A stretch of 64,000 bases of DNA from Candidatus Krumholzibacteriia bacterium (GCA_023131975.1 JAGLYV010000016.1:20842-84841); one strand, 5' to 3'; counted from the stretch's first letter, positions 52,139 through 61,369 are shown. The notes: generated by a model from the sequence alone, not told the origin. Made by a program: numbers and translations.

Positions 52139-52293
52139 GTCATCCCGGGATCTGTGCATTCATTATCCTGGGAAAACAATTTCAAGCCGGTCGACCGACG
52201 ATCTCACATGAAGTTTATCGGCAGGCAGATGCGTGTTTATGACAAAAAACTTTGCTCGGGGAAACAATCCAGTGTCTTCGGTGCGTCACCGGC

Positions 52294-52698
52294 TCAAGAG
52301 TTAAAACCAGAACTCCCGCCACCGGGTATGTGATTTTCGAATTTTCCAAAACTCATCACAGCATCTTCGACCGAATCGAAGCTCTCCAGGATAGTCTGGA
52401 ATTCCAGAAGTTCAAAGACTTCATACACGTCGCCTATCATCGAGGCGAGTTTCAGGTCGCCTCCGTTTTCACGGATCTCCTTGATCTCGCTTATGAAAAT
52501 ACCCCATCCGGCCGAACTGATGTAGTTGACGTCACCAAGATCTATCACGATATCGAAACGACCCTTTCTCAGGAGTCTCTTTAGACTTTCCTCGAGTTCT
52601 GAGGAAGTCGTAGTGTCCACATATCCCTTTACAGAGATAACCGATATATCCGGATTATCTTTCGGCTTGGAAAATGAAATGCTGATGTCGTTCATCAC
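52294..52698 (-). CDS. STAS-domain anti-sigma-factor antagonist-like protein (B)
   Basis: 134 residues, one STAS domain of the SpoIIAA/RsbV type. DISVISVKGYVDTTTSSELEESLKRLL, then IDLGDVNYISSAGWGIFISEIK with the acceptor-loop serines, DLKLASMIGDVYEVFELLEFQTILESFD. In partner-switching systems an unphosphorylated STAS protein frees a target from the kinase; a kinase phosphorylates the loop Ser and an SpoIIE phosphatase removes it. The motif is SSAGWG, matching the other STAS domains in the operon, rather than the DSSGLG/DSTGLG of B. subtilis. Last gene of the run; GGAG ~10 nt before the ATG. 16 bp behind the other STAS gene. Confidence 0.92.
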   Translation of the reverse strand: MMNDISISFSKPKDNPDISVISVKGYVDTTTSSELEESLKRLLRKGRFDIVIDLGDVNYISSAGWGIFISEIKEIRENGGDLKLASMIGDVYEVFELLEFQTILESFDSVEDAVMSFGKFENHIPGGGSSGFNS

Positions 52699-52714
52699 TG
52701 TCTGACTCCCTGTT

Positions 52715-53083
52715 TCAGGTTAGTTTCTTATTTTCGCTATGGTTAAACGCCGCAAGCGCGTTATCCCGGTTATTGTACGGTGTCAACAACGCGTTAAACT
52801 CAAGCAGGTCAAAGACCTCCCTGACATCGGGGCGCATACCGGCAAGTTTAATATCTCCGTTCTGCCGCCTGACTCCCTTGATCTCGCCCACAAAAATCCC
52901 CCATCCGGCTGAACTGATATAATCGACTTTTTCGAGATCCGCAACTATTTTCACGTTGCCCCTCGAAATAAGATCGTTGAACTTGTCTTCCATCAACTGG
53001 GAGGTACCAGAATCCACCAACCCCGCCAGTATAAGGACGACAACGTCATCGATCCGCTCTTCTTCAATCTGAAGTTTATCCAT
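52715..53083 (-). CDS. STAS-domain anti-sigma-factor antagonist-like protein (A)
   Basis: 122 residues, single STAS domain: VVVLILAGLVDSGTSQLMEDKFNDLISRG, VADLEKVDYISSAGWGIFVGEIKGVRRQNG, DIKLAGMRPDVREVFDLLEFNALLTPYN. Close paralogue of the next gene and of the STAS domains of the 1464-residue protein. Which of them is the substrate of which kinase or phosphatase cannot be told from the sequence. AAGGA lies ~9 nt before the ATG. The five STAS units in the operon give several possible phosphorylation targets. Confidence 0.92.
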   Translation of the reverse strand: MDKLQIEEERIDDVVVLILAGLVDSGTSQLMEDKFNDLISRGNVKIVADLEKVDYISSAGWGIFVGEIKGVRRQNGDIKLAGMRPDVREVFDLLEFNALLTPYNNRDNALAAFNHSENKKLT

Positions 53084-53130
53084 CCTGTATTATCCTTTTG
53101 ATACCTGTCTTACTGCATAGTAAGCAAGCA

Positions 53131-54255
53131 TCAGTCCAACAAAGCCTTCAGAAGGATAAAAATACCCTGTCTATCATTCTCCATAAGTCTCTGATTCTTC
53201 TTTGCCTTAGCATAATCACCATTTATCTCAAGAGCTTTTGCGAACGCCTCTCCCGCTTGATCCATTAAAATCTTGCACTTTGCCGTATAAAGTATGCCCA
53301 TCGAGTTCCATGCGTCCGCATAAGTCGGATTCTGATCGATTATCTCTTTCATGCGTTTCAGATAATCCTCTATATCATTTTCCGGCAACCCGTCTTCTTT
53401 TTTCACAAGAAGCAGGTAGAGTTCCAGTAATATATCATCCGCAGGATCGCTGGATGAGGATGAATCGAGACTTTCAAGGACTTCAAGGGCTTCTTCGTAT
53501 TGCTGCGAGGAAAACAGATCCCTGACCGATTCGATCATATTTGAGTCAAGGAACGGGTTGAGCTGCACTGCCCGTTTGATGTTCGTATTGAATTTCTCCT
53601 CGATGTCGCGCGATATCTCGTAGTCCTGCTTGATTATACTATTCAGCAGATAGGCCCTGATGAGGTTGAGATATGGCTCGCCGTAATACAGGTTGAGGTC
53701 GATCGCCCTTCTGAAACAATCGACGGCATTCCTGCACATCTTCCGTTTAAGATAGATCCTGCCGAGAAGATTGTGAATATCCGGATAGTCAGGACTTATT
53801 CCGATACCTGTTTTGACGGCCTCGTACGCGCTATCGTAGTCACCCAGCATATACCACGAGGTCCCGGTGATCATATACGGAGCGGAGTCAGAAGCTCCCT
53901 TGCTGAGAGCAGATTCTGCTTCAGCTATGGCTTCCTCATGAAGGTTTCGTCTGGCCAGTGCCTGGGCAAGCCTCAGATGAGCTCCCGGTTCACTCGAACT
54001 CCGGAGCCTGTCATGCGCATCAAGAAGGAACTGGAATCTCCTCTTGCTGTTCCCGTGTGTTTCCCTTGTAATATCCCTGAGTTGTTCGCTGGAAGGAAGT
54101 TCATCGAATTTTTTCCGTACTTCGTCAAAGACAGAACCGTTTCTGAAGAACGTGCTTCTGATCTCTTTTTCCTCGACCATGAAACTCGTCTGGAGAAAAT
54201 AGGTCTTTCCGTCGTGTTTGATTTCTTCTCTTAGTTCAAGGCTTTCCAAATCCAT
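53131..54255 (-). CDS. TPR-repeat protein with an N-terminal small domain
   Basis: About 374 residues, no signal peptide or membrane segment. Residues ~8-65 (EIKHDGKTYFLQTSFMVEEKEIRSTFFRNG) resemble a small N-terminal domain seen at the head of signalling/TPR proteins in Deltaproteobacteria-like genomes. Then TPR units (~85-240 and ~310-360: AHLRLAQALARRNLHEEAIAEAE, PDIHNLLGRIYLKRKMCRNAVDCFRRAIDLN, ADAWNSMGILYTAKCKILMDQAGEAFAKALEIN). It probably acts as a scaffold for the signalling proteins around it. GGAGG touches the ATG at 54255, while a TTG two codons in (54249) has ideal 6-nt spacing and may be the real start. Between parA and the STAS pair. Confidence 0.88.
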   Translation of the reverse strand: MDLESLELREEIKHDGKTYFLQTSFMVEEKEIRSTFFRNGSVFDEVRKKFDELPSSEQLRDITRETHGNSKRRFQFLLDAHDRLRSSSEPGAHLRLAQALARRNLHEEAIAEAESALSKGASDSAPYMITGTSWYMLGDYDSAYEAVKTGIGISPDYPDIHNLLGRIYLKRKMCRNAVDCFRRAIDLNLYYGEPYLNLIRAYLLNSIIKQDYEISRDIEEKFNTNIKRAVQLNPFLDSNMIESVRDLFSSQQYEEALEVLESLDSSSSSDPADDILLELYLLLVKKEDGLPENDIEDYLKRMKEIIDQNPTYADAWNSMGILYTAKCKILMDQAGEAFAKALEINGDYAKAKKNQRLMENDRQGIFILLKALLD

Positions 54256-54321
54256 CCTCCGACCACTGATATTATATTACAGAAGGGTAATAGTCATCAT
54301 CTGAAATTATTTAATTCTTCC

Positions 54322-55071
54322 CTATCCTTCCCCATCTTCCCCGGCCATTATTTCCTCTGTAAGCTTGTAATAATCGAATGCTCCACGCGACAGGGGCGCG
54401 TGTTCGTAAATCGTCCTGTTTGCCCCCGGGGCTTCCTTGAGAGCCGTATTGATCCTGATAGTAGTCTCAAAGACCCTGTCACCAAAATGTTTCCTGACCT
54501 CATCCAGGACCCTTTTGGATATCTTTGTCCTGGCATCATAAAAGGTGGGCAATATCCTGTATTCTATTTGTTTCTTATCGGTTACCCACTTTATTTCATC
54601 TATTGTCTCCATCGTCTGGCGAGCGCCGACCTGGGAAAGATAATCCATCGCTACCGGCACTATTATCTCATCGCAGAAAGCCAGGACATTGATATTAATA
54701 AGGTTCATTGAGGGAGGACAATCGCACAGCACGTAATCACACCCTTTCAGATGTCTCAATGCTTCTCTCAGCCTGTTTTCACGGTTCTCCTTACGCCCGA
54801 GGGCCAGTTCGACCTCTACCAGTCTTCTGCCGCCCGAATCGATCAGGAACAGGTTCTCCCTCACCTGGATGATCTCCACATCCCCGGTCAAGAGCAGGCT
54901 GTCCAACCCCTTTTCACCTGTTACACCGAATGTGACAGCCGAATTCCGCTGTGGATCACAGTCGACAAGTAATACGCGCATACCGCTCAGTGAGAGTCCG
55001 TGGGCCACAGAGATCGCCGTAGTAGTCTTCCCTGTACCACCTTTCATTGTCATTACCGCGAGCCGTTTCAC
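54322..55071 (-). CDS. ParA/Soj-family ATPase
   Basis: 249 residues, deviant Walker A KGGTGKTTTAISVAHGL, Walker A' VLLVDCDPQRNSAVTFG, Walker B-like YVLCDCPPSMNLININVL and C-terminal RINTALKEAPGANRTIYEHAP. This is the ParA/MinD superfamily; such ATPases make nucleotide-dependent dimers on DNA or membrane and position cargo. No ParB or parS was seen. The start is GTG; its Shine-Dalgarno AAGGA is part of the Lys codons at the end of the 1464-residue gene, with only 4 bases between stop and GTG. The placement suggests that it positions or clusters the signalling complex rather than plasmid DNA. Confidence 0.9.
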   Translation of the reverse strand: MKRLAVMTMKGGTGKTTTAISVAHGLSLSGMRVLLVDCDPQRNSAVTFGVTGEKGLDSLLLTGDVEIIQVRENLFLIDSGGRRLVEVELALGRKENRENRLREALRHLKGCDYVLCDCPPSMNLININVLAFCDEIIVPVAMDYLSQVGARQTMETIDEIKWVTDKKQIEYRILPTFYDARTKISKRVLDEVRKHFGDRVFETTIRINTALKEAPGANRTIYEHAPLSRGAFDYYKLTEEIMAGEDGEG

Positions 55072-55075
55072 TTGC

Positions 55076-58000
55076 CTAATCCTTTTTTTTCTTCTTGTTC
55101 CGTCTACTCAATTTTCTGCCGTATTCCTTCCAGCCCATCGACCGTATACTTCTATCCTTATCCTTAGTCTTGTTTGATCCATTTTCAAGGTCGAGTTCGA
55201 CTTCCAGCTCTTCCATCTTCTCCTCGTGTCCGAGCTGAAGCGCTGATACAGCAGGACTGCCGACTTCCGGACCGCCAGTCCGTCCACTCTCTCGCAGATC
55301 GGCGGATGCATCATGCCCGGCGACCTCATTCACGATACCTGTACCTGGCTGCTCCAGACTCTCAAGTCCCTGTACAACTTCGTGTTGTTCGGTATCGTCC
55401 CCATGGTCGTCAATATCCGGCGCATACAGTTCAGCAATCGCCTTCTCCACATCAATATAATTCGGCACAAGTGGTTCAAACCCAAGATCCCTGAAGATCT
55501 TGAATATCGCGGGAGTCATACCGCAGAGAGCGATCTTGCCAGCCCTGCCCGTGATCCTCTGCATGTATTTGATTATCACTCCCCAACCACTGCTGCTTAT
55601 ATATATCACCTCGGACAGATCGATAATGAAATATTTTGAATCTTCTGAGACAGATCTTTCAAGGTAATCTTCAAATTCCGATGTCGTTGCCGCGTCTATC
55701 GCTCCGCCAAGAGCCAGGATAGTCGAATCTCCTTCGGGTGATTCTTTCCTCGATATCTTCACCCTGAGAGTGGTCTCTATACCTTCCACGCCGGAATGGT
55801 CCAGAGAATGATCTGCCGGTTTGGATGAATTTTCTGCCATCTCAGGTATGGCGGGACCCGCCTCCATCCAACTCCCTACTGGAACGCTGAAGTCCTCGAT
55901 CGCTTCAGCCATAATACTGAAAGACCGCATTATGACATCAAATCCCAGGAGATGGAATATGCTGTCCACTTCGGGATCCATACCAAACACCTTTATATCC
56001 CCACCCCACCCTCTCAAGTCATCTATCCTGGAAGCAAACACCCCCCATCCGGCGCTGCTTACATATTCGACACGGGACATATCGACCAGGAGCTTATACG
56101 CACCATTGGATATGAGTTCGCTCATTATCCCTTTCAGCTTGAGACAACTGACGGTATCGATGACTCCATTGAGATTCAACACCGTGATCTCTCCCGCTTC
56201 TCCCACTGTCCCGGCTTCCACAGTCAATGGCGTCCATGGGCTGGTCTCTTCTTTACCGGAATCCAGCCCCATTGATGATACTATGAGCTCCACCTCCGTG
56301 GAATCTCCAGCTACCCGAGTGCCCTCATGAAGTTTCTTCTGCCTTTCATCAAACGGAAGAGAGATGAAATCGACAGCCTCATCTATGCTCTGGCAGTGCA
56401 TGATAATATCCTGGAATCCGAGAAGATCGTAGATGTCAAAGACTTCCGGCGACATCCCCGCAAGGACAACGTCTCCTTTGCTATCTCTCAATACCTTTAC
56501 ACGCCCCGTGAATATTCCCCATCCTCCACTGCTGATATAGGATACTTCAGCCAGGTCGACTACGATCTTTCTGCATCCGTATTCAAATACGTTTTCTATG
56601 ACATTTTCCAGGTCGGAAGCTGAAGATGAATCGAGATGGCCGGTCACTCTGAAAACTGTTATACCATCCCTGTATTCCTCCAGTTCGATTCCGACAACAG
56701 TCCCCCCACTCTCATCAGGGGCAAGGATGTCAGACAGGATCTTCTCGATATCCCCCCGCTCATCGCCGTCATCCACAGAAGAGGGAAGCTGACTCGACAT
56801 GGCAGGAGATTTCTTCCCGGCAGCCACAGATTCTTCCGGAATTCCCTCAACGACCGATTCATCCTGCTCACCTGGACCGGACACGACAAGATCGTCCGTC
56901 TGATGCGCATCCACCTCGGAAAGGATCGTTTCTTCGCCAACAGTCCCCTCGCCGATGGTTTGCGGCTCTCCGACACGGCCGGACTCTTCCTCCGTGGAGA
57001 CAGGCTTGTCACCGTACTGTCCCCCACTGAGAAGCGCCTGGTACTGTTCCTCCGAAACAAATCTGTTTCTCCTGAGATACTCCAACCGCTTTTCATATGT
57101 ATTGAGACGCATCCGCTTGAGCTCTTCGTAGACCAGCGAAGAACTGAGGATATTTTTCCCATCCCTGCCCTCGCTAAATAAGGTAGCGATCCGTTTTGCA
57201 CCGTACCGGGGATTCGCCCTGATAATCTCGAGAAGAGTCTTTCGTTGCTCGGTACTCACCCTTCTTATCTCGTGTTCCTCCCGAAGAGTCTTGTTTTTAA
57301 GTCCCCTTTCACCCATCTCGGCAAGACGTTTCTTGTACCTGTAGTATGTTGAAGGGGACACTTTCATTCTCGTGCAAGCCTCTGCGACGGTCAGTCCCTC
57401 GATATCGACCAGATCCAGCAACTTCTTCCTGATACCGTACAATACATCATCGGCCATCATCTTTTCCTTGATAGCCACGACGGTTATATCATCATTCTGA
57501 GGGAAATCACCCGTAAATTCCTTGATATCCTCGTTAAGCAGGTCCATGAATTTATCGGGAGAATATTTGCCGTTCTCCTTGATCAGCTTTATCAGCCTGT
57601 CCTCTCCATACTGCTCTCTATCACCGTTCATAGCTTCGGTAACGCCATCAGTATAAATAAGGAGCATGTCGTCTTTCTTGAGCTTGATCTTTTCCACGTC
57701 GATCGACCGGCGGAACAGCGTGTCATCAGGCAGACTGATACCGACCGGGAACCCTCTAGGGTTGAGGAAGAACGTCTCATCCGTTTCGGCCCTGAACAGT
57801 ATCATCGGATTGTGCCCCGCACTCGCGTAACTGATGATCCTGTTCTTTGAGTCAAGGATCAGGTAAAAGATCGTAACGAACATCCCCTTCTTCATATCAT
57901 CGGTAACAAAATCGTTCATCCTGGACATCACCTCGGCAGCCGAGAGACTGCCTCGCGCTTCCATGCGGAGAGCCGTCCTTATCATGGTCATGACCAGCGA

Positions 58001-59470
58001 TCCAGGCACTCCCTTACCGGAAACGTCAGCGACGACGATACCAAGTGAATCTTCACCCACATTCACAAAATCGTAATAGTCCCCCCCGACTTCCTTGGCG
58101 GCGCGGTAAAGACTGGAAATATCATATCCTTTGATATCAGGAACTTTTCCGGGAAGAAGTGAATGTTGTATCTCCTGAGCTACCTGCATCTCTTTCTGCA
58201 TTCTCTCCTGCTCAACAACATTCTTCTGAGCATCTCTGAATCTCGCCGTGATCTCGTTAAAAGCGCTGGCAATGGCTCCTATCTCCTCCGGACCATCTAT
58301 ATGTATCCCATCTTCCAGGGCCCCTTCTCCGATGGCTCGTACGCCATCCGTAAGGTCCTGGATAGGCTTGATAAAGACAGATATGAGAAGATAGACAAGG
58401 GCCAGGCCGACCAGCAGGATTCCGGCCAGAATTAAAGTAGTCCGCGGTCTCGGATCGTGAATATTTCCCTCTATCACCTGTCTGGAGACCCCAAGAATGA
58501 TCCGCCCGAGATTAACCGGATGATCGGTCGCCTCATTAAAAAGCATGACGGGATAGTGAAATTCCTCCACATCCTCAACCCCTGTGCCGGTCACGGAAAA
58601 CCATATGCCATCATTTGGGATTGCAGCGCGATCATCCGCCATATCATATGTCTGATTGAATTCTTCCATTACACTGGAAGAGACGATCAGGTCATCATTA
58701 TTAATGATCCTGACATACGTTATCTCGGGAAGCTTCACTATCCTGTCCTGAATATAGTCGTTTATTTCTCTATACTCGGGATCGTAAAGATCATCCAGTA
58801 TCATCGCCTTTTCGCTTTTAGATACGAGCCCCCTCGCAAGGTTGCTCACACCAAGCCATGCCTGCCTCTCCTGAGACTCTATTTCACGTCCCTGATTGAC
58901 GAACTGCACGATCCACAGAAAAAGGACCAGGCTGAAAAGCCCCATTCCCGCCCTGAACGCGAATTTGAACCTGAGCGTTGAAGTCCATCTCAGTTTTAAT
59001 GAAGAAAAAAGAGGCCACTGCGACATTCCCAGCGCGCCCTCAGAAGATTTCGACATGAACAGCCTGTTACCCTGCTCCGAAGACTTATAGTCCAGGTCAT
59101 CCATCAGCCTGTTCATAAGATATATGCCCAGGCCGCCTTTCTTGCCTATCTCCACGTACCGCTCCAGGTCCGGATCCTTTATATCCGACCACTCGAACGC
59201 CTTGCCCCTGTCGAACACATTGATATCTACCCTTCCAGGTTCGGCAAAGACTTCTATCTTTATATCACCATCAATGTCTTTGTAGGCATGTTTGATGATA
59301 TTCGTACACGCTTCATCCATCGCGAGTTTCGTGTTATTAGTCTCACGTTTGGTAAACCCTGCCCGCATACATATATCAGCTATGAAATCCCTGACTTCGC
59401 TGAGATTGTTCTCATCAGCGGGGATTTCAAGTTGAAATTCAGTCTTTTCTTTAAGAATATTTTCTATCAA
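55076..59470 (-). CDS. 1464-residue partner-switching signalling protein: RsbW-like kinase + sensor + HAMP + SpoIIE phosphatase + HTH + three STAS domains
   Basis: One open frame from a TTG at 59470 (GGAG 6 nt before). Domains in order: HATPase of RsbW/SpoIIAB type (~10-145; N-box DEACTNIIKHAY, G1 DRGKAF, G2 GGLGIYLMN); TM1 (~171-190); periplasmic sensor (~191-344); TM2 (~345-365); HAMP (~366-418); SpoIIE/PP2C phosphatase (~440-668: GGDYYDF, ADVSGKGVPG, YTDGVTEA, NDDITVVAI); transposase-type HTH (~672-800: LTVAEACTRMKVSPSTYYRY); acidic linker (~801-915); STAS 1 (~930-1037), STAS 2 (~1093-1195), STAS 3 (~1230-1350), each with SSxGWG; a tail ending in KKKKKD. The kinase, phosphatase and antagonist functions of a partner-switching cascade are here in one chain. 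No frameshift is needed to read it. The combination is not one I know as a described family. Confidence 0.93.
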   Translation of the reverse strand: MIENILKEKTEFQLEIPADENNLSEVRDFIADICMRAGFTKRETNNTKLAMDEACTNIIKHAYKDIDGDIKIEVFAEPGRVDINVFDRGKAFEWSDIKDPDLERYVEIGKKGGLGIYLMNRLMDDLDYKSSEQGNRLFMSKSSEGALGMSQWPLFSSLKLRWTSTLRFKFAFRAGMGLFSLVLFLWIVQFVNQGREIESQERQAWLGVSNLARGLVSKSEKAMILDDLYDPEYREINDYIQDRIVKLPEITYVRIINNDDLIVSSSVMEEFNQTYDMADDRAAIPNDGIWFSVTGTGVEDVEEFHYPVMLFNEATDHPVNLGRIILGVSRQVIEGNIHDPRPRTTLILAGILLVGLALVYLLISVFIKPIQDLTDGVRAIGEGALEDGIHIDGPEEIGAIASAFNEITARFRDAQKNVVEQERMQKEMQVAQEIQHSLLPGKVPDIKGYDISSLYRAAKEVGGDYYDFVNVGEDSLGIVVADVSGKGVPGSLVMTMIRTALRMEARGSLSAAEVMSRMNDFVTDDMKKGMFVTIFYLILDSKNRIISYASAGHNPMILFRAETDETFFLNPRGFPVGISLPDDTLFRRSIDVEKIKLKKDDMLLIYTDGVTEAMNGDREQYGEDRLIKLIKENGKYSPDKFMDLLNEDIKEFTGDFPQNDDITVVAIKEKMMADDVLYGIRKKLLDLVDIEGLTVAEACTRMKVSPSTYYRYKKRLAEMGERGLKNKTLREEHEIRRVSTEQRKTLLEIIRANPRYGAKRIATLFSEGRDGKNILSSSLVYEELKRMRLNTYEKRLEYLRRNRFVSEEQYQALLSGGQYGDKPVSTEEESGRVGEPQTIGEGTVGEETILSEVDAHQTDDLVVSGPGEQDESVVEGIPEESVAAGKKSPAMSSQLPSSVDDGDERGDIEKILSDILAPDESGGTVVGIELEEYRDGITVFRVTGHLDSSSASDLENVIENVFEYGCRKIVVDLAEVSYISSGGWGIFTGRVKVLRDSKGDVVLAGMSPEVFDIYDLLGFQDIIMHCQSIDEAVDFISLPFDERQKKLHEGTRVAGDSTEVELIVSSMGLDSGKEETSPWTPLTVEAGTVGEAGEITVLNLNGVIDTVSCLKLKGIMSELISNGAYKLLVDMSRVEYVSSAGWGVFASRIDDLRGWGGDIKVFGMDPEVDSIFHLLGFDVIMRSFSIMAEAIEDFSVPVGSWMEAGPAIPEMAENSSKPADHSLDHSGVEGIETTLRVKISRKESPEGDSTILALGGAIDAATTSEFEDYLERSVSEDSKYFIIDLSEVIYISSSGWGVIIKYMQRITGRAGKIALCGMTPAIFKIFRDLGFEPLVPNYIDVEKAIAELYAPDIDDHGDDTEQHEVVQGLESLEQPGTGIVNEVAGHDASADLRESGRTGGPEVGSPAVSALQLGHEEKMEELEVELDLENGSNKTKDKDRSIRSMGWKEYGRKLSRRNKKKKKD

Positions 59471-59483
59471 GAATCACTCCGGA

Positions 59484-61361
59484 TTATTTCAGTTTATCGA
59501 TTCTCTGCTGGGCTTCCTCTATATTCCTGCGTACGCTTTCATTGTCAGGATCGATCTCAATAATTCGGTTCCAGACCGCAATAGCTTGCAGATAATCCTT
59601 CTGGGTGAAATGCCTCATACCCTGTATGTATAGCTGTCTGACTTCTTCCTTCTGCTCTTCGGTAAGAGGGGTCATCCGTCTTCTTATCCTGTTGAGGAGA
59701 TCCCTCGCTTCTTCGTGGTCTGGCTGGCGTCGCAGCACTTCCTCGAGAAGATTCGCAGAGTCATCGTATCTTCCCTCACTGAAGGCCTTGAGCGCGTTCT
59801 CGAAAGATTCGATCGTCTGTAGTCGCCTGTTGGCAGCCTTGTAGTTCCTGCCGAGCTCTTCCATCCTGGTGCTTATCCTCTCAGTAGCGGCAATAGCTTC
59901 TGAATTTGACGGATCGATCATCCTGACAATATTCCATTCTCCAAGCGCAGCTGCCAGGCGACCACGGCTTTCATACCCGCCGGCTGCCGTCTTGTGCTGT
60001 GTTATCTGTTCTTCGAGTTTCCCCTCTGTCCTCGCGAGATAATCTGCCGCATCATTGTTGTCAGGGTCCATCTCAAGGACAATCTTCCATTGGGCTCTCG
60101 AAAGGATGTATTCGTTCTCACTATAATATCTGAGGCCAAGGCTGAAATGCTGGTTGATCAAAAGGGATTTCTCTGCTGTTCGTGTCTTTTCCGCCTGGAT
60201 CTCCACGATCCTGGATTCGACCGAACTCATCATCTCTGCTGCCCTTTTGCTCTCAGGATCGTATTCCAGGGCTATTTTGAGTTCATCAAGCGCCCCTTCG
60301 AACTCTTCATCATCAATATTGGACTGCGCAACCTTGATATGTTCGGCCACTCTCGATGCAAATATCTCCGCTATCCGTCGTTCCTCGTCCTTCAGTCTTC
60401 TTTCTTCCTCTATACGCTTCTTGTCTTCAAGCGAATCGCCTATCCTCGCCTGAACAGAGAATGGATGTGAGCTTCCTGCCTCTTCCCTGCTAAAGAAACC
60501 ATAGTCACCACTGTACCTGTTCCATGTAAATCCGACCCCGGCAGTGACCGATTCCGAGTCGAAACCAGCCCTGAAACTGATATATTCACGGTAGTTGTAT
60601 TCCGCACCGAACCTCAGATCATTGTCATCCCTCTCGGGCATATCCATCTGAACGGAGAGATTCATCGAAGATCCGTTTTCAAACCTTTTGTTGTAACCCA
60701 CCCCTATCATGATCGTCCTGTCCACCTTATCGGGAATCGTCACAAGCTTCGTCTCCGCACCCACGATGTCCTGAATATTGCAGCCAAATACCAGGCCTTC
60801 CACCATGTCCTGATGATACAGAAGTCCGATATCGAGTCCCGTACCGGTATCCGAATAATCTCCTATACGCTGGTTTAATATTTTTACCGACGTTCCGAGG
60901 GAGAATCTTCCGAATTTCTGCCATGGAAGGTCAAAGGCATAGGAAAGTATCATCTGGGTTTCCCTGTACGAAATCTCGCCAGTCTCGACACTGTAACTGT
61001 CGAATTCCCTGATCCCTCCAGTCCCAACATTCATCAGACCCAATCCGAACGCCCCGAGCGACAAAGTCGGCCAGGCAAGACCGATGAAGTCGTAGCTGGC
61101 ATCAGCAAAACCGGAAAACAACTGTATATGGTTGCCCATTATCGCCGGGTATGGATTAAGCTTCAGCGCGGCAGGATTATAGTAGATCACCGAAGGGTCG
61201 TCACCGATAGCAACAAAGCATCCACCCATAGAGATCGCCCTGGACCCGGCGCCAAGAGTAAATATTGACCTCGTCCCCCCCGTTCCATCCTGAGACCTGA
61301 CAATGCCGGGGACAGTCAGGACAACCAAAAACACAAATATTGTAAGTACGATCCTTTTCAT
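59484..61361 (-). CDS. PorV/PorQ-like outer-membrane barrel fused to TPR repeats
   Basis: About 625 residues. Signal peptide (IVLTIFVFLVVLTVPGIVRSQ), then a ~300-residue barrel of the PorV/PorQ (UPF0164/DUF3308) kind: FTLGAGSRAISMGGCFVAIGDDPSVIYYNPAAL, then GLAWPTLSLGAFGLGLMNVGTGGIREFDS, FGAEYNYREYISFRAGFDSE. The second half (~310-625) is charged coiled coil and TPR-like helices (EEFEGALDELKIALEYDPES, ENEYILSRAQWKIVLEMDPDNND, GRYDDSANLLEEVLRRQPDHEEA, KDYLQAIAVWNRIIEIDPDNESV), which would lie in the periplasm. ATG at 61361 has AGG 7 nt before. It is 13 bp ahead of the signalling gene and 5 bp after the big repeat protein, so all are likely one transcript. Confidence 0.88.
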   Translation of the reverse strand: MKRIVLTIFVFLVVLTVPGIVRSQDGTGGTRSIFTLGAGSRAISMGGCFVAIGDDPSVIYYNPAALKLNPYPAIMGNHIQLFSGFADASYDFIGLAWPTLSLGAFGLGLMNVGTGGIREFDSYSVETGEISYRETQMILSYAFDLPWQKFGRFSLGTSVKILNQRIGDYSDTGTGLDIGLLYHQDMVEGLVFGCNIQDIVGAETKLVTIPDKVDRTIMIGVGYNKRFENGSSMNLSVQMDMPERDDNDLRFGAEYNYREYISFRAGFDSESVTAGVGFTWNRYSGDYGFFSREEAGSSHPFSVQARIGDSLEDKKRIEEERRLKDEERRIAEIFASRVAEHIKVAQSNIDDEEFEGALDELKIALEYDPESKRAAEMMSSVESRIVEIQAEKTRTAEKSLLINQHFSLGLRYYSENEYILSRAQWKIVLEMDPDNNDAADYLARTEGKLEEQITQHKTAAGGYESRGRLAAALGEWNIVRMIDPSNSEAIAATERISTRMEELGRNYKAANRRLQTIESFENALKAFSEGRYDDSANLLEEVLRRQPDHEEARDLLNRIRRRMTPLTEEQKEEVRQLYIQGMRHFTQKDYLQAIAVWNRIIEIDPDNESVRRNIEEAQQRIDKLK

Positions 61362-61369
61362 CACAGCAC

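Noticed and set aside
54322-55071. ParA as sign of an integrated plasmid or replication origin
   Set aside because: No ParB, parS cluster, replication gene or DnaA-box cluster was seen; the gene is embedded in a signalling operon.
57071-57457. Insertion-sequence remnant inside the signalling gene
   Set aside because: The helix-turn-helix segment is in frame, lacks terminal inverted repeats and a catalytic domain, and the frame is open through it.
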